Assembly (NCBI RefSeq): GCF_009601025.1
Contig: NZ_WIVE01000020.1
Span: forward strand, 1-60,069
Source of the DNA: Roseospira navarrensis
Lineage (GTDB): Bacteria; Pseudomonadota; Alphaproteobacteria; Rhodospirillales; Rhodospirillaceae
DNA: 60,069 nucleotides
Reading direction: 5' to 3'
Shown here piece after piece: positions 28,874 to 37,741 of the stretch (its first letter is position 1; the number at the start of each line of letters is the position of its first letter). The notes beneath the pieces were generated by a model, which worked only from the letters and a program-made list of their open reading frames with translations, was not told the DNA's origin and ran no database searches. A program made the translations under genes and the position numbers.

Positions 28874-29503
28874 ATGTCCCCCGCCGAGACTCCGCCCCCG
28901 ACCCCGTCCGCGCCCCAGAGCCCGGAGGCCGCCGCCGGCGGCGGCAACCAGATGCTCAAGCTGCTGCTGGAGGCCGGGCCGCTGCTGGTTTTCTTCCTGA
29001 CCAACGCGTGGTTCGGGCTCATCACGGGCACGGCGGCGTTCGTCGTGGTCACGGTGGCCTCGCTGATCGCCTCGAAGCTGCTGATGGGCCGCATTCCCGT
29101 CATGCCCCTGGTCGGTGGCGTTTTCGTGATCCTGTTCGGCGGCCTGACGGTGCTGCTGGACGACGAGATCTTCATCAAGATCAAGCCGACCATCGTCAAC
29201 CTGCTGTTCGCGGGCATCCTGGCCGCCGGACTGGTGAGCGGCCGGCATTTCCTGAAGCTGGTGTTCGACGGCGCGTTCCACCTGACGGAGCGGGGCTGGA
29301 CGCTGCTCACGGTGCGCTGGACCGGGTTCTTCGTGGTGCTGGCCATCATCAACGAGGTGGTCTGGCGCAGCTTTTCCAGCGACACCTGGGTGTCGTTCAA
29401 GGTGTTCGGCATCCTGCCCCTGACCCTGGCCTTCAGCTTCGCGCAGATTCCCCTGCTGCTGCGCTACAAGGTCGAGGATGCCCCGGAAGAACGGGGCACG
29501 TGA
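28874..29503 (+). CDS. yciB: YciB/IspZ inner-membrane septation protein A
   Basis: About 209 residues from ATG 28874. After a Pro/Ala-rich N-terminal stretch come five hydrophobic segments, opening with LLEAGPLLVFFLTNAWFGL and including GRHFLKLVFDGAFHLTERGW, the usual family landmark. The family sits in the inner membrane and is tied to cell-envelope integrity and septation. The start is uncertain: in-frame ATGs at 28802 and 28817 also exist, and one at 28952 would remove the Pro-rich extension; none has a strong RBS. Confidence 0.88.
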   Translation: MSPAETPPPTPSAPQSPEAAAGGGNQMLKLLLEAGPLLVFFLTNAWFGLITGTAAFVVVTVASLIASKLLMGRIPVMPLVGGVFVILFGGLTVLLDDEIFIKIKPTIVNLLFAGILAAGLVSGRHFLKLVFDGAFHLTERGWTLLTVRWTGFFVVLAIINEVVWRSFSSDTWVSFKVFGILPLTLAFSFAQIPLLLRYKVEDAPEERGT

Positions 29504-29651
29504 TTCGCGTTCCGGCGGTCTGACTGTACCCTTACGATCGGATGTGAGAGAGTGGCGCTGAAATTCGCGCGAGCGCCGTCCCGCCGCGCCGCCGGCCGGG
29601 CGATCCGGGCGCGGTCGGTCCCTCCGCTGTCCTGTGCCGGCACGCTGCCCC

Positions 29652-30431
29652 ATGTCACGGTCCCGCCGTCGTTCCTCGACCCACGATCCCGCGCTGCCCT
29701 TCGGGGAGAGCGCCCCGCCGGACCGGCCTGAAGGCCCGGACACCGGCACCCCCGGCGTGGGCAAGCCGCACTACGCCGGGCACCGCGCCCGGCTGCGCGA
29801 ACGCTTCCTGGCCAACCCGGAGGGACTGCCGGACTACGAGCTTCTGGAACTGCTGCTGTGCCTCGCCCAGCCGCGCAGCGACGTCAAGCCGCTGGCCAAG
29901 GCGCTGCTGGCGCGCTTCGGCGGTTTCGCCGAGGTGATCGCGGCCGACCCCGCCCGCCTGCGCGACGTCAAGGGCCTGGGGGACGCCGGGGTGGCGGCCC
30001 TGAAGACGGCCGAGGCGGCGGCGGTGCGCCTGCTGCGCGAACAGGTGCGCGATGCGCCCGTGCTGTCGTCGTGGGACCGGCTGCTGGACTACTGCCGGGC
30101 GGCCATGGCCTACCGCGAGATCGAGCAGTTCCGCATCCTGTTCCTGGACACCCGCAACCGCCTGATCGCGGATGAACTCCAGCAAAAGGGCACCGTCAAC
30201 CATACGCCGGTCTATCCGCGCGAGGTGGTGCGGCGCGCCCTGGAGCTGCACGCCACCGCCCTGATCCTGGTGCACAACCACCCGTCGGGCGACCCCGCGC
30301 CCAGCAAGGCGGACATCCAGATGACGCAGCAGATCCGCAACGCCGCCCACGCCGTCGGGGTCACGGTCCACGATCATGTGATCGTGGGGCGCGGCGGCCA
30401 CGTGTCGTTCAAGGCGCAGGGGTTGTTGTAG
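29652..30431 (+). CDS. radC: RadC family JAMM-fold protein
   Basis: A 259-residue protein. A helix-hairpin-helix region ([36 protein letters not shown]) precedes the JAMM/MPN+ metalloprotease-like domain with the metal motif [14 protein letters not shown]. RadC was once linked to DNA repair; its true function is unsettled, and homologues are frequent on mobile DNA. ATG 29652 is used; a GTG at 29634 would add six residues. A lower-GC gene follows 70 bp downstream. Confidence 0.94.
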   Translation: MSRSRRRSSTHDPALPFGESAPPDRPEGPDTGTPGVGKPHYAGHRARLRERFLANPEGLPDYELLELLLCLAQPRSDVKPLAKALLARFGGFAEVIAADPARLRDVKGLGDAGVAALKTAEAAAVRLLREQVRDAPVLSSWDRLLDYCRAAMAYREIEQFRILFLDTRNRLIADELQQKGTVNHTPVYPREVVRRALELHATALILVHNHPSGDPAPSKADIQMTQQIRNAAHAVGVTVHDHVIVGRGGHVSFKAQGLL

Positions 30432-30501
30432 GGTGGTTCATAAGCCAAAACTTGCGATCTTCTGATCTCGGCCGGTTTTTTTCTGTATTGGAAATGAGAC
30501 C

Positions 30502-31236
30502 ATGAAAATTATTTTCAGCAGAAAGGGTTTTGATAGCAAGTCAGGGAGAAGGCCCTCGCCAATCATCGATGGCGTGCCGATCAGTCTGCCGATTCCTTTG
30601 GATAGGGGGTCTGAGACGACCTACGCGGACCTTGGGCTTGCTGAGATCGTTGAAGCCACCACGAAGGGTCGGATTACTGGCCAGAATATGTGCCATCACG
30701 ATCCCATGTTCGAGAACGGACGGTGCGCCTTCGGTCAGGTCGACGCTGCACAAGGGCATCTTGCAAAAAATGGCGTGGGGATCGGTGATGTGTTCTTGTT
30801 CTTTGGTCTGTTCGCCGACATGGGCGAGAGAAACAGGCATCACAGATTTTTCGGGTACATGACCGTCGAGGAGACGATTCACCTGGGGAAACAGCCCGAG
30901 CCGGGGTCGCAGCCACAGGGTTTCAGTCGGCGTCATCCGCATACTCGTGGGACTTGGGGTAACAACAACACACTCTATATTGGACCTGGGGATATGGCTC
31001 GCACCGCGCACGACATGCTTCGCTTGTCGCGACCCGAGCTCGGTCTGTGCTACTGGCGGGTTCCCGCATGGCTGCAGTCGGCGGGACTCACGTATCATTC
31101 AAAGGCAGCCCGCTGGCAGGGCGTGGATACTCTCAATGTCGTCGGGCGAGGGCAGGAATTTGTTTGCGATATTGGGGATCGTGAGGATGCGCACCAGTGG
31201 CTGGACGGCATCCTGACGGCTTTGAAGTCAGCGTGA
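30502..31236 (+). CDS. Nmad3-like protein (putative nucleotide-modification associated domain 3)
   Basis: A 244-residue protein. The start MKIIFSRKGFDSKSGRRPSP and the SLPIP, TYADL and HHDPMF blocks match my memory of the Nmad3 family, predicted in comparative genomics to be linked to DNA base modification systems; its biochemistry is undetermined. Other landmarks are FGQVDAAQGHL, FFGLFADMG and FGYMTVEETIHLG. Base composition is visibly lower in GC than all neighbours, with AT-rich codons such as AAAATTATTTTC at the start, pointing to acquisition by transfer. It sits alone between radC and a convergent ThiE-like gene. The family call is from memory and should be treated as tentative; that it is a real gene is well supported. 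Confidence 0.78.
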   Translation: MKIIFSRKGFDSKSGRRPSPIIDGVPISLPIPLDRGSETTYADLGLAEIVEATTKGRITGQNMCHHDPMFENGRCAFGQVDAAQGHLAKNGVGIGDVFLFFGLFADMGERNRHHRFFGYMTVEETIHLGKQPEPGSQPQGFSRRHPHTRGTWGNNNTLYIGPGDMARTAHDMLRLSRPELGLCYWRVPAWLQSAGLTYHSKAARWQGVDTLNVVGRGQEFVCDIGDREDAHQWLDGILTALKSA

Positions 31237-31263
31237 TGGTCGCCATCCGCCGCGGTCCCGCCC

Positions 31264-31923
31264 TCATCCAGTCCTGCCGGACGAACGGGCGGGCGAAAAT
31301 CCCGACACCGCCGCGAGGCCGGCCGCGGCACCCGGGGGCAGGCGGCGGGCCGTGGCGGCGGTCACTCCGCCCAGGGCGATGACGGGCCGGCCGCAGCGCC
31401 GACCCATGAGCGCGAATCGCAACGGCCCCAGCGTGGCCGCGCCGGGATGACTGGCGGTGGGGAACACCGGCGACAGCACGGCCATGTCCGCTCCCAGCGC
31501 CGCCGCCCGCGCCAGCGCGCGCGGCCCGTGGCAGGCGGCGGACAGAACGCGGCCCGCCGCCGCCCGCCGCCAGAGCAGGGCCGGGGCCGCCACGCCTTGG
31601 CGCGCCAGCCCCTCGGGCAGATGCAGGCCGTCCGCGCCCACGGCCGCCGCCAGCCGGACATCCCCCGCCACCAGAAACACCACGCCGCGTCGGCGTGACA
31701 GCCGCCGCAGCCGGCGGCCCTGCGTCAGGGCGTCGGCCCATGGCAGGCCATAGGGCCGCCAGATCAGGCCCGCGCCCCGGGGCAGCCGCGCGAGCGTGGA
31801 TGCGGGGTCGGGCAGGCGCACGGGATCGCTGACCAGCCACAGGCGCGGCAGGTCCCTGTTCGTCCGCCCGCGACCCGGCTTCAATCCCGCCGCCGCACTT
31901 GCTAGGGTTCGCCCCGACGCCAT
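31264..31923 (-). CDS. Thiamine-phosphate synthase/TenI-like protein
   Basis: A 219-residue TIM-barrel protein. Landmarks are RLWLVSDPVRLPDP near the start, GADGLHLPEGLA, the phosphate-loop region MAVLSPVFPTASHPGA and PVIALGGVTAATA near the end. SPVFPTxSHPGA and DGLHLP favour the short alphaproteobacterial ThiE/TenI branch rather than canonical ThiE. It may join thiazole and pyrimidine moieties or isomerise a thiazole intermediate. No other thiamine genes are nearby. It diverges from yggS across 42 bp and converges on the Nmad3-like gene. Confidence 0.8.
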   Translation of the reverse strand: MASGRTLASAAAGLKPGRGRTNRDLPRLWLVSDPVRLPDPASTLARLPRGAGLIWRPYGLPWADALTQGRRLRRLSRRRGVVFLVAGDVRLAAAVGADGLHLPEGLARQGVAAPALLWRRAAAGRVLSAACHGPRALARAAALGADMAVLSPVFPTASHPGAATLGPLRFALMGRRCGRPVIALGGVTAATARRLPPGAAAGLAAVSGFSPARSSGRTG

Positions 31924-31965
31924 GTCTGTTCCCGTCCCCGTTCCGCTCCAGCCCCGCCGGACATC

Positions 31966-32670
31966 ATGACCCAGACCGAGTCCTCCCCCGACGCCCTCCC
32001 CGACATCGCCGCCAATCTGGCCGCCGTCAAGCGGACCATCGCCGACGCCGCCCGCGAGGCCGGGCGCGACCCCGCATCCGTCACCCTGGTCGCCGTCGCC
32101 AAGACCCACGGCGCGGCGCGGGCCGAGGCCGCGCTGCTGGCGGGCCACCGGGTGTTCGGCGAGAACCGGGTGCAGGAGGCCCAGGCCAAGTGGCCCGCCC
32201 TGCGCGCGCGCTGTCCCGACCTTGAGCTTCATCTGATCGGCGCGTTGCAGTCCAACAAGGCGGCCGAGGCCGTGGCCCTGTTCGATGTGATCGAGAGCCT
32301 GGACCGCCCCAAGCTGGCCGGGGCGCTGGCCCGGGAGATGGAGCGCCAAGGCCGCCGGCCGGCCTGCCTCGTCCAGGTCAACACGGGCGAGGAGCCGCAG
32401 AAGGCCGGCATCGCGCCGCCGGAGGTGGACGCCTTCATCGACCACTGCCGCGACGACCTGGGCTTGCCCGTGACCGGCGTCATGTGCATTCCGCCCGCCG
32501 ACGAGGAGCCCGCGCCCCACTTCGCCCTGCTGCGCGAGATCGCGCGGCGCAACGGCCTGGCCGTGGTCTCCATGGGCATGAGCGGGGACTACGAGACCGC
32601 CGTTCATCTGGGCGCGACCCACGTCCGGGTCGGCACCGCCATCTTCGGGGAACGGCCCCGGCCCCGGTAA
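31966..32670 (+). CDS. yggS: YggS/PLPBP family pyridoxal-phosphate-binding protein
   Basis: A 234-residue PLP carrier/homeostasis protein with an alanine-racemase-like TIM barrel. The PLP lysine is in TLVAVAKTHG; further landmarks are FGENRVQEAQAKW, HLIGALQSNKA and VSMGMSGDYETAV, then VRVGTAIFG. Members are cytoplasmic and keep free pyridoxal phosphate and amino-acid pools balanced. Normal family length. Confidence 0.95.
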   Translation: MTQTESSPDALPDIAANLAAVKRTIADAAREAGRDPASVTLVAVAKTHGAARAEAALLAGHRVFGENRVQEAQAKWPALRARCPDLELHLIGALQSNKAAEAVALFDVIESLDRPKLAGALAREMERQGRRPACLVQVNTGEEPQKAGIAPPEVDAFIDHCRDDLGLPVTGVMCIPPADEEPAPHFALLREIARRNGLAVVSMGMSGDYETAVHLGATHVRVGTAIFGERPRPR

Positions 32671-32781
32671 AGGCCCATCCGCCCTGCTCACTGCGCATGA
32701 CTGGCATGCAAGCGGTCCCCCGTGCATAGTGGGTGCGGATCGTGCCCCCGGCGGGCACCCGCAGCGACAGGGACGCGCATC

Positions 32782-34935
32782 ATGGCCCGCATCTGGACCG
32801 ACGAGGACACCGACCCCACACCGCAGGACGGCGGCTACGAGAAGGACGTGGGCGAGGTCACGTCGGTGGCCCGCCCCCTGCGCGGGCCGCTGGGTCTGGC
32901 GGTGTTCTGGATCGGTGTCGTCACGGCCTGCGCGCACATCTACCTGAACACCTTCGGCACCATGGCCGAGCTGCGCTTCGCGGCCCTGCACTTCGGGCTG
33001 TTCGGGCTGCTGTGCGCCCTGCTGTACCCGCTCTATCCGGCGCGCAGCCGCACCGGGCGGCGCGTCGTGCTGGGCGTGGATGTGGTGCTGGGGCTGCTGT
33101 GCCTCATGACCACGGCCTACCTGTTCCTCTACGAGGACGCGTTCTACGACCGGGGCATGGCGTTCGATACCTGGGACTGGATCGTCTCGGGCGTCGCGCT
33201 GCTGCTGGCCATGGAGTTCGCGCGCCGCTCCTCCGGCTGGCTGATCCCGATCCTGATCATGATCTCGCTCAGCTACGCCATCTGGTGGGGACCGTGGGTG
33301 GACGGCGTGTTCCACTTCTCCGGCCTGTCCGCCGAAGTGATGATGATGCGCACGTACTTCACCGGGGACGGCCTGTTCGGCCCGATCGCGCGCATCAGCT
33401 ATTCCTATGTGGCGATGTTCATCATCTTCGGGGCGTTCCTGGTGCGCTCCGGGGCCGGGGACTTCATCATCGATCTGGCGCGCTGCGCGGCCGGCCGCTT
33501 CGTCGGCGGGCCGGGGCTGGTGGCGGTGTTCGGCTCGGGGCTGATGGGCTCCATCTCGGGGTCCGCCGTGGCCAACACCATGAGCACCGGCGTCATCACC
33601 ATTCCCCTCATGAAAAAGGCCGGCTACCCGCCCCGCTTCGCCGCCGGGGTCGAGGCCGCCGCGTCCACCGGCGGGCAGATCATGCCGCCGATCATGGGGG
33701 CCGGCGCGTTCATCATGGCCAATTATACGCTGGTGCCCTACGTGGACATCGTGGCGCTGTCTGTGCTGCCGGCGCTGATCTACTTCCTGTCGGTGGGCGC
33801 GTTCGTGCGGGTCGAGGCGATCCGCCAGGGCCTGACCGCGCAGGCGCCCGAGGACGGCAAGACCTTCCGCACCGTGATGAAGGAGGGCTGGCACTTCCTG
33901 CTGCCCATCGGCGTGCTGATTACCCTGCTGGTGCAGGGCTTCACGCCCACCTATGCGGCCGGGATCTCGATGGCGGCGGTGGTGGTGGCGTCGTGGCTGT
34001 CGCCCCATCGCATGGGGCCGCGCGCCATCCTGGAGGCGCTGTCCGATGGCGCCCGCATCGCCGCGACCATGGCGATCCTGCTGGTCGCCGTGGGCGTGGT
34101 GGTGGCCGTGATCTCGACCACGGGCGTCGGCAACACCTTCAGCCTGATGATCAACGACTGGGCCGGCGGCCGCCTGTGGGTGCTGCTGATCCTGGTCGCC
34201 ATCGCCTCGCTGGTGCTGGGCATGGGCCTGCCGGTCACGGCGGCCTATGCGGTTCTGGCCCCGCTGTCGGCCCCGGCGCTCAACGACCTGATGATGGCGG
34301 ACCACATCGTGCAGGCCATCGCGGCGGGCACTGTCCCGGAGCAGATGGCGATGACCATCGGCATGCTGCTGCCCGAGGTGGCCGGGTCGCTGGGCCAGCC
34401 CATGCCGCTGGCCGAGGCCGAGCAACTCTGGGCGCAGATCTCGACGCTGCCGGGCAACTTCACGGCCGGTCTGTCGGAGCAGTTGGTGGACGCCTCGACG
34501 GTGGCCATGACGCTTCTGGCCGCGCATCTCATCATCTTCTGGCTGTCGCAGGACTCGAATGTGACGCCGCCTGTCTGCCTGACCGCGTTCGCGGCCGGGG
34601 CCATCGCCGGAACCAAGCCCATGCCGACGGGCTTCATGGCCTGGAAGATCGCCAAGGGGCTGTACATCGTGCCGGTGCTGTTCGCCTATACCCCTCTGGT
34701 GAACGGAACGTGGCCGGAACAGCTTGAGGTGTTCGCGTTCGCCGTGCTGGGTGTCTACGCCTTTGCGGGCACGTTCCAGGGCTGCCTGGAAAGCCCCCTG
34801 CGCTGGTACGAGCGCCTTGCGACCGGCGCGGCCGCCCTCCTGCTGCTGTGGCCCCACGGGACCCTGCCCATCCATGCGGCGGGCGCGGCGCTGCTGGCGC
34901 TGGCGGTGTGGCTGTCGTGGCGGCGGAAGGCGTGA
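32782..34935 (+). CDS. TRAP transporter fused permease (4TM/12TM, TAXI-type)
   Basis: A 717-residue inner-membrane protein joining the small and large TRAP permease subunits. Many hydrophobic segments run from about residue 30 to the end. The DctM-type core is clear: GSISGSAVANTMSTGVITIP, STGGQIMPPIMGAGAF and, later, LGMGLPVTAAYAVLAPL. The C-terminal CLESPLRWYERL segment is typical of the TAXI fusion. Such systems import organic acids using a sodium or proton gradient and need a separate periplasmic TAXI binding protein, which is not encoded nearby. ATG 32782 chosen; a longer frame starts at 32722. Confidence 0.93.
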   Translation: MARIWTDEDTDPTPQDGGYEKDVGEVTSVARPLRGPLGLAVFWIGVVTACAHIYLNTFGTMAELRFAALHFGLFGLLCALLYPLYPARSRTGRRVVLGVDVVLGLLCLMTTAYLFLYEDAFYDRGMAFDTWDWIVSGVALLLAMEFARRSSGWLIPILIMISLSYAIWWGPWVDGVFHFSGLSAEVMMMRTYFTGDGLFGPIARISYSYVAMFIIFGAFLVRSGAGDFIIDLARCAAGRFVGGPGLVAVFGSGLMGSISGSAVANTMSTGVITIPLMKKAGYPPRFAAGVEAAASTGGQIMPPIMGAGAFIMANYTLVPYVDIVALSVLPALIYFLSVGAFVRVEAIRQGLTAQAPEDGKTFRTVMKEGWHFLLPIGVLITLLVQGFTPTYAAGISMAAVVVASWLSPHRMGPRAILEALSDGARIAATMAILLVAVGVVVAVISTTGVGNTFSLMINDWAGGRLWVLLILVAIASLVLGMGLPVTAAYAVLAPLSAPALNDLMMADHIVQAIAAGTVPEQMAMTIGMLLPEVAGSLGQPMPLAEAEQLWAQISTLPGNFTAGLSEQLVDASTVAMTLLAAHLIIFWLSQDSNVTPPVCLTAFAAGAIAGTKPMPTGFMAWKIAKGLYIVPVLFAYTPLVNGTWPEQLEVFAFAVLGVYAFAGTFQGCLESPLRWYERLATGAAALLLLWPHGTLPIHAAGAALLALAVWLSWRRKA

Positions 34936-34942
34936 GCCCGGC

Positions 34943-34978
34943 ATGCCCCTTGTCCCGACGGGTCGGGACAAGGGGCAT
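34943..34978. terminator. Perfect 17-bp stem between convergent genes
   Basis: ATGCCCCTTGTCCCGAC (34943-34959) and its exact reverse complement (34962-34978) are separated by only GG. The hairpin lies 8 bp after the TRAP permease stop and 19 bp before the alcohol dehydrogenase stop. There is no T tract, so it may act as a transcription barrier, RNA-end stabiliser or Rho-assisted terminator for both genes. Confidence 0.7.
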
Positions 34979-34996
34979 CGGCCGTGGTCGGCCCGC

Positions 34997-36154
34997 CTAC
35001 AGGCAGTCGTCGTACAGGCGGCGCAGGGTGTCCACCGTCAGGGGCACGGGGTTGCCGCCGGCGCTGGGGTCCTCGGCGGCCATGGCGGCCATCTCGTCCA
35101 GCCGGTCGGTCCCCACACCCATGTGGGTCAGCGTATCCGGAATGCCGAGCGCGGCGCGCAGCCCGATCACGTACGCCAGGAAGCCGTCGAAGCCCCCGGC
35201 GAGCCCCAGATAGGCCGCCAGGCGCTCGATCTTCTCCTCGATGGCCGGGCGGTTGAAGCGCAGCACGGCCGGCATGACGCAGGCGTTGGTGGTGCCGTGA
35301 TGGGTGTTGTAGATCGCGCCCACCGGGTGCGACAGGGCGTGGATGGCCCCCAGCCCCTTCTGGAACGCCACGGCCCCCATGCCCGAGGCGGCCATCATGT
35401 GCGCGCGGGCCTCGATGTCCGAACCGTCGCTGTGCGCGCGCGGCAGGTAGTCGCGGACCAGCCGCATGGCCTCCAGCGCGATGCCCTGCGACATGGGGTG
35501 GTAGAAGGGCGAGCAATAGGCCTCCAGGCTGTGCGCGAAGGCGTCCATGCCCGTGCCCGCCGTGATCGCCGGCGGCAGGCCGATGGTCAGTTCCGGATCG
35601 CAGATCACGACCTCGGGCAGCATCTTCGGATGGAAGATGATCTTCTTGACGTGGGTCTCGCTGTTGGTGACCACGCCCGCGCGGCCGAACTCGGAGCCCG
35701 TGCCGGCGGTGGTGGGCACGGCGACGATGGGCGCGATCACGCTGGCGTCGGCGCGGGTCCACCAGTCGCCGATGTCCTCGAAGTCCCAGACCGGGCGGCT
35801 CTGGCCGTGCATGAAGGCGATCAGCTTGCCCAGGTCCAGGCCCGAGCCGCCGCCGAAGGCCACCACGCCGTCATGTCCGCCGCTGCGGAAGGCGGCGATG
35901 CCCTTGGCCAGATCGGCGTCGGTCGGATTCGGCTGCACGTCGCTGAACACGGCGGCGGGCAGACCGGCGGCCTCCAGCACCGCGAGCGCGGTCTGGGTGA
36001 TCGGCAGGGCGGCGAGGCCCGCATCCGTGACCAGCAGCGGCCGGGTCATGCCCGCGCTCTTGCAGGCCGTGGCCAGCTCGGCGATGCGCCCGGCGCCGAA
36101 GCGGATGGCGGTGGGATAGCTCCAGGTTCCGGTCAGGGTCGGAGTTGCGCTCAT
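34997..36154 (-). CDS. Iron-containing alcohol dehydrogenase
   Basis: A 385-residue group III (Fe-dependent) NAD(P)-linked alcohol dehydrogenase. The nucleotide-binding part has FGGGSGLDLGK and VPTTAGTGSEFGRAGVV; the metal site is formed by Asp/His residues in GTGMDAFAHSLEAY and by AIHALSHPVGAIYNTHHG. The substrate is unknown. It starts 5 bp after the aldehyde dehydrogenase stop, so alcohol and aldehyde oxidation are surely co-expressed. Confidence 0.94.
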   Translation of the reverse strand: MSATPTLTGTWSYPTAIRFGAGRIAELATACKSAGMTRPLLVTDAGLAALPITQTALAVLEAAGLPAAVFSDVQPNPTDADLAKGIAAFRSGGHDGVVAFGGGSGLDLGKLIAFMHGQSRPVWDFEDIGDWWTRADASVIAPIVAVPTTAGTGSEFGRAGVVTNSETHVKKIIFHPKMLPEVVICDPELTIGLPPAITAGTGMDAFAHSLEAYCSPFYHPMSQGIALEAMRLVRDYLPRAHSDGSDIEARAHMMAASGMGAVAFQKGLGAIHALSHPVGAIYNTHHGTTNACVMPAVLRFNRPAIEEKIERLAAYLGLAGGFDGFLAYVIGLRAALGIPDTLTHMGVGTDRLDEMAAMAAEDPSAGGNPVPLTVDTLRRLYDDCL

Positions 36155-36159
36155 GGGGC

Positions 36160-37542
36160 TTACGCCTTCTTCAGGTGGTACGACTTGGGGCGGGTCAGGG
36201 CATGGAAGCCGATCGGCGACAGCGCGCCGCCCCGGCCGGTGTCCTTGCAGCCGGTCCAGCACAGGGCCGGGTCCAGGTAGTCCGCCCGGTTCATGAACAC
36301 CGTGCCGGTCTCGATGCGCGCGCCCAGGGCCTCGGCGCGCGCGGTGTCCCGGGTCCACAGCGAGGCCGTCAGGCCGAACGGGCTGTCGTTCATCAGCGCC
36401 AGGGCCTGGTCGTCGCTCTCGACCTTCATGATGCCGACGACGGGGCCGAAGCTCTCGTCCTTCATCACGCGCATGTCGTGGGTGACGTCGGTCAGGATCT
36501 GCGGCGCCAGATAGGTGCCGCCGTCGTCGGCCGGGAACAGCGCCGGGTCGATCATGGGCGTGGCCCCGGCCGCGATGGCCTCCGACACCTGGGCGCGGAC
36601 CTCGGCGGCGAAGCGCGCGTTGGCCATGGGGCCGAGGGTGGTCTCCTGCTCCAGCGGATTGCCGAGATTGAGTTTGGAGACCTCGGCCACCGCCTTTTCG
36701 ACGAAGGCGTCATACAGGGAAGCGGTGACATAGATCCGCTCGATCCCGCAGCAGCACTGGCCGCTGTTGAACATGGCGCCGTCCATCAGCCCCGCCACGG
36801 CGGCGTCGATGTCGGCGTCTTCCATCACGTAGCCGGGGTCCTTGCCGCCCAGTTCCAGGCCCAGGCCGGTGAAGGTGCCGGCGGCGGCCGTCTCGATCGC
36901 CTTGCCGCCGTTCACCGAGCCGGTGAAGTTGACGAAGTTGAACGCCCGGCCGCCGATCAGCTCTTCCGTGGTCTGGTGGTCCAGAAACAGGTTGAGGAAG
37001 ACGTCTTCGGGCACGCCGGCCTCGACGAAGGCGCGCACCATGCGCTCGCCCACCAGCAGGGTCTGGGTGGCGTGCTTGAGCACCACCGTATTGCCGGCGA
37101 TCAGCGCGGGCGCCACGGTGTTGATGGCGGTCATGTAGGGGTAGTTCCACGGCGCGATCACGAACACCACGCCCTGGGGCTCGCGCCGGATGAGGCGGCG
37201 GAAGGTCTCCGAGTCCTCGGCCATCAGCGGGGCCAGGCTGTCGGCCGCGATGCCGGCCATATAGGTGGCGCGCTCCTTGACGCCGCCGAACTCGCCGCCG
37301 AAGCGCACCGGGCGGCCCATCATCCAGGCCAGTTCGGGCACCACCTCGTCGGTCATCTCGCCCAGGCGGGCCACGCCGGCGAGCACCAGATCAATGCGCT
37401 CCTGGAGCGGGCGGGCGGCCCAGGCGGGCTGCGCGGCGCGGGCGCGGGCGACGGCCTTGGCGGCCTCGGCGGGCGGCGCCACGGGCCGTTCCGCGTAAAC
37501 CGAGCCATCAACGGGAGAGATCAGCTTCAGCGTCTTGGTCAT
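36160..37542 (-). CDS. Aldehyde dehydrogenase
   Basis: A 460-residue NAD(P)-dependent aldehyde dehydrogenase. Landmarks: APWNYPYMTAINTVAPALIA, NFTGSVNGGKAI, LELGGKDPGYV with the general-base Glu, and the active-site cysteine block NSGQCCCGIERIYV. Three consecutive cysteines surround the nucleophile, as in the succinate-semialdehyde-like and glycolaldehyde-like branches. It heads a two-gene unit with the Fe-alcohol dehydrogenase. The 199-bp gap upstream contains two strong hairpins (37626-37655, 37674-37708), probably separating it from the flavoprotein gene. Confidence 0.95.
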   Translation of the reverse strand: MTKTLKLISPVDGSVYAERPVAPPAEAAKAVARARAAQPAWAARPLQERIDLVLAGVARLGEMTDEVVPELAWMMGRPVRFGGEFGGVKERATYMAGIAADSLAPLMAEDSETFRRLIRREPQGVVFVIAPWNYPYMTAINTVAPALIAGNTVVLKHATQTLLVGERMVRAFVEAGVPEDVFLNLFLDHQTTEELIGGRAFNFVNFTGSVNGGKAIETAAAGTFTGLGLELGGKDPGYVMEDADIDAAVAGLMDGAMFNSGQCCCGIERIYVTASLYDAFVEKAVAEVSKLNLGNPLEQETTLGPMANARFAAEVRAQVSEAIAAGATPMIDPALFPADDGGTYLAPQILTDVTHDMRVMKDESFGPVVGIMKVESDDQALALMNDSPFGLTASLWTRDTARAEALGARIETGTVFMNRADYLDPALCWTGCKDTGRGGALSPIGFHALTRPKSYHLKKA

Positions 37543-37625
37543 GGGGGCCTTCAGGGGTCAGAGGGAACTCGGAACAATGCGCCTACGGGTTCGTCATCCT
37601 GCGCCGCCCGGGTCGGACGGCGTCG

Positions 37626-37655
37626 GGCGGGTTCGCGCCGAAGGCGCAACCCGCC
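37626..37655. repeat. 30-bp palindromic repeat, copy 1
   Basis: GGCGGGTT and AACCCGCC arms with an inner GCGCC/GGCGC stem. The same 30 bases occur exactly, in inverted orientation, at 46799-46828. It lies between the aldehyde dehydrogenase and flavoprotein genes. Confidence 0.85.
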
Positions 37656-37673
37656 GGCCCAACCATTGGGCCT

Positions 37674-37708
37674 GGTGGATTGCCCCGCGGTCGCGGGGCG
37701 ACTCCACC
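37674..37708. terminator. Imperfect hairpin between flavoprotein and aldehyde dehydrogenase genes
   Basis: GGTGGA(tt)GCCCCGCG pairs with CGCGGGGC(ga)TCCACC around GT. With the preceding 30-bp palindrome it forms a double-hairpin unit just after the flavoprotein stop (minus strand), a plausible transcript end or a REP-type composite. Confidence 0.55.
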
Positions 37709-37741
37709 CTACAAAGGCAGCGCGTCGGAAGGCTCCCCGCC

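Noticed and set aside
31264-34971. A 1235-codon minus-strand frame across the TRAP permease, yggS and the ThiE-like gene
   Set aside because: Only its last 219 codons (31264-31923) have family motifs; the remainder is a shadow of genes on the other strand.
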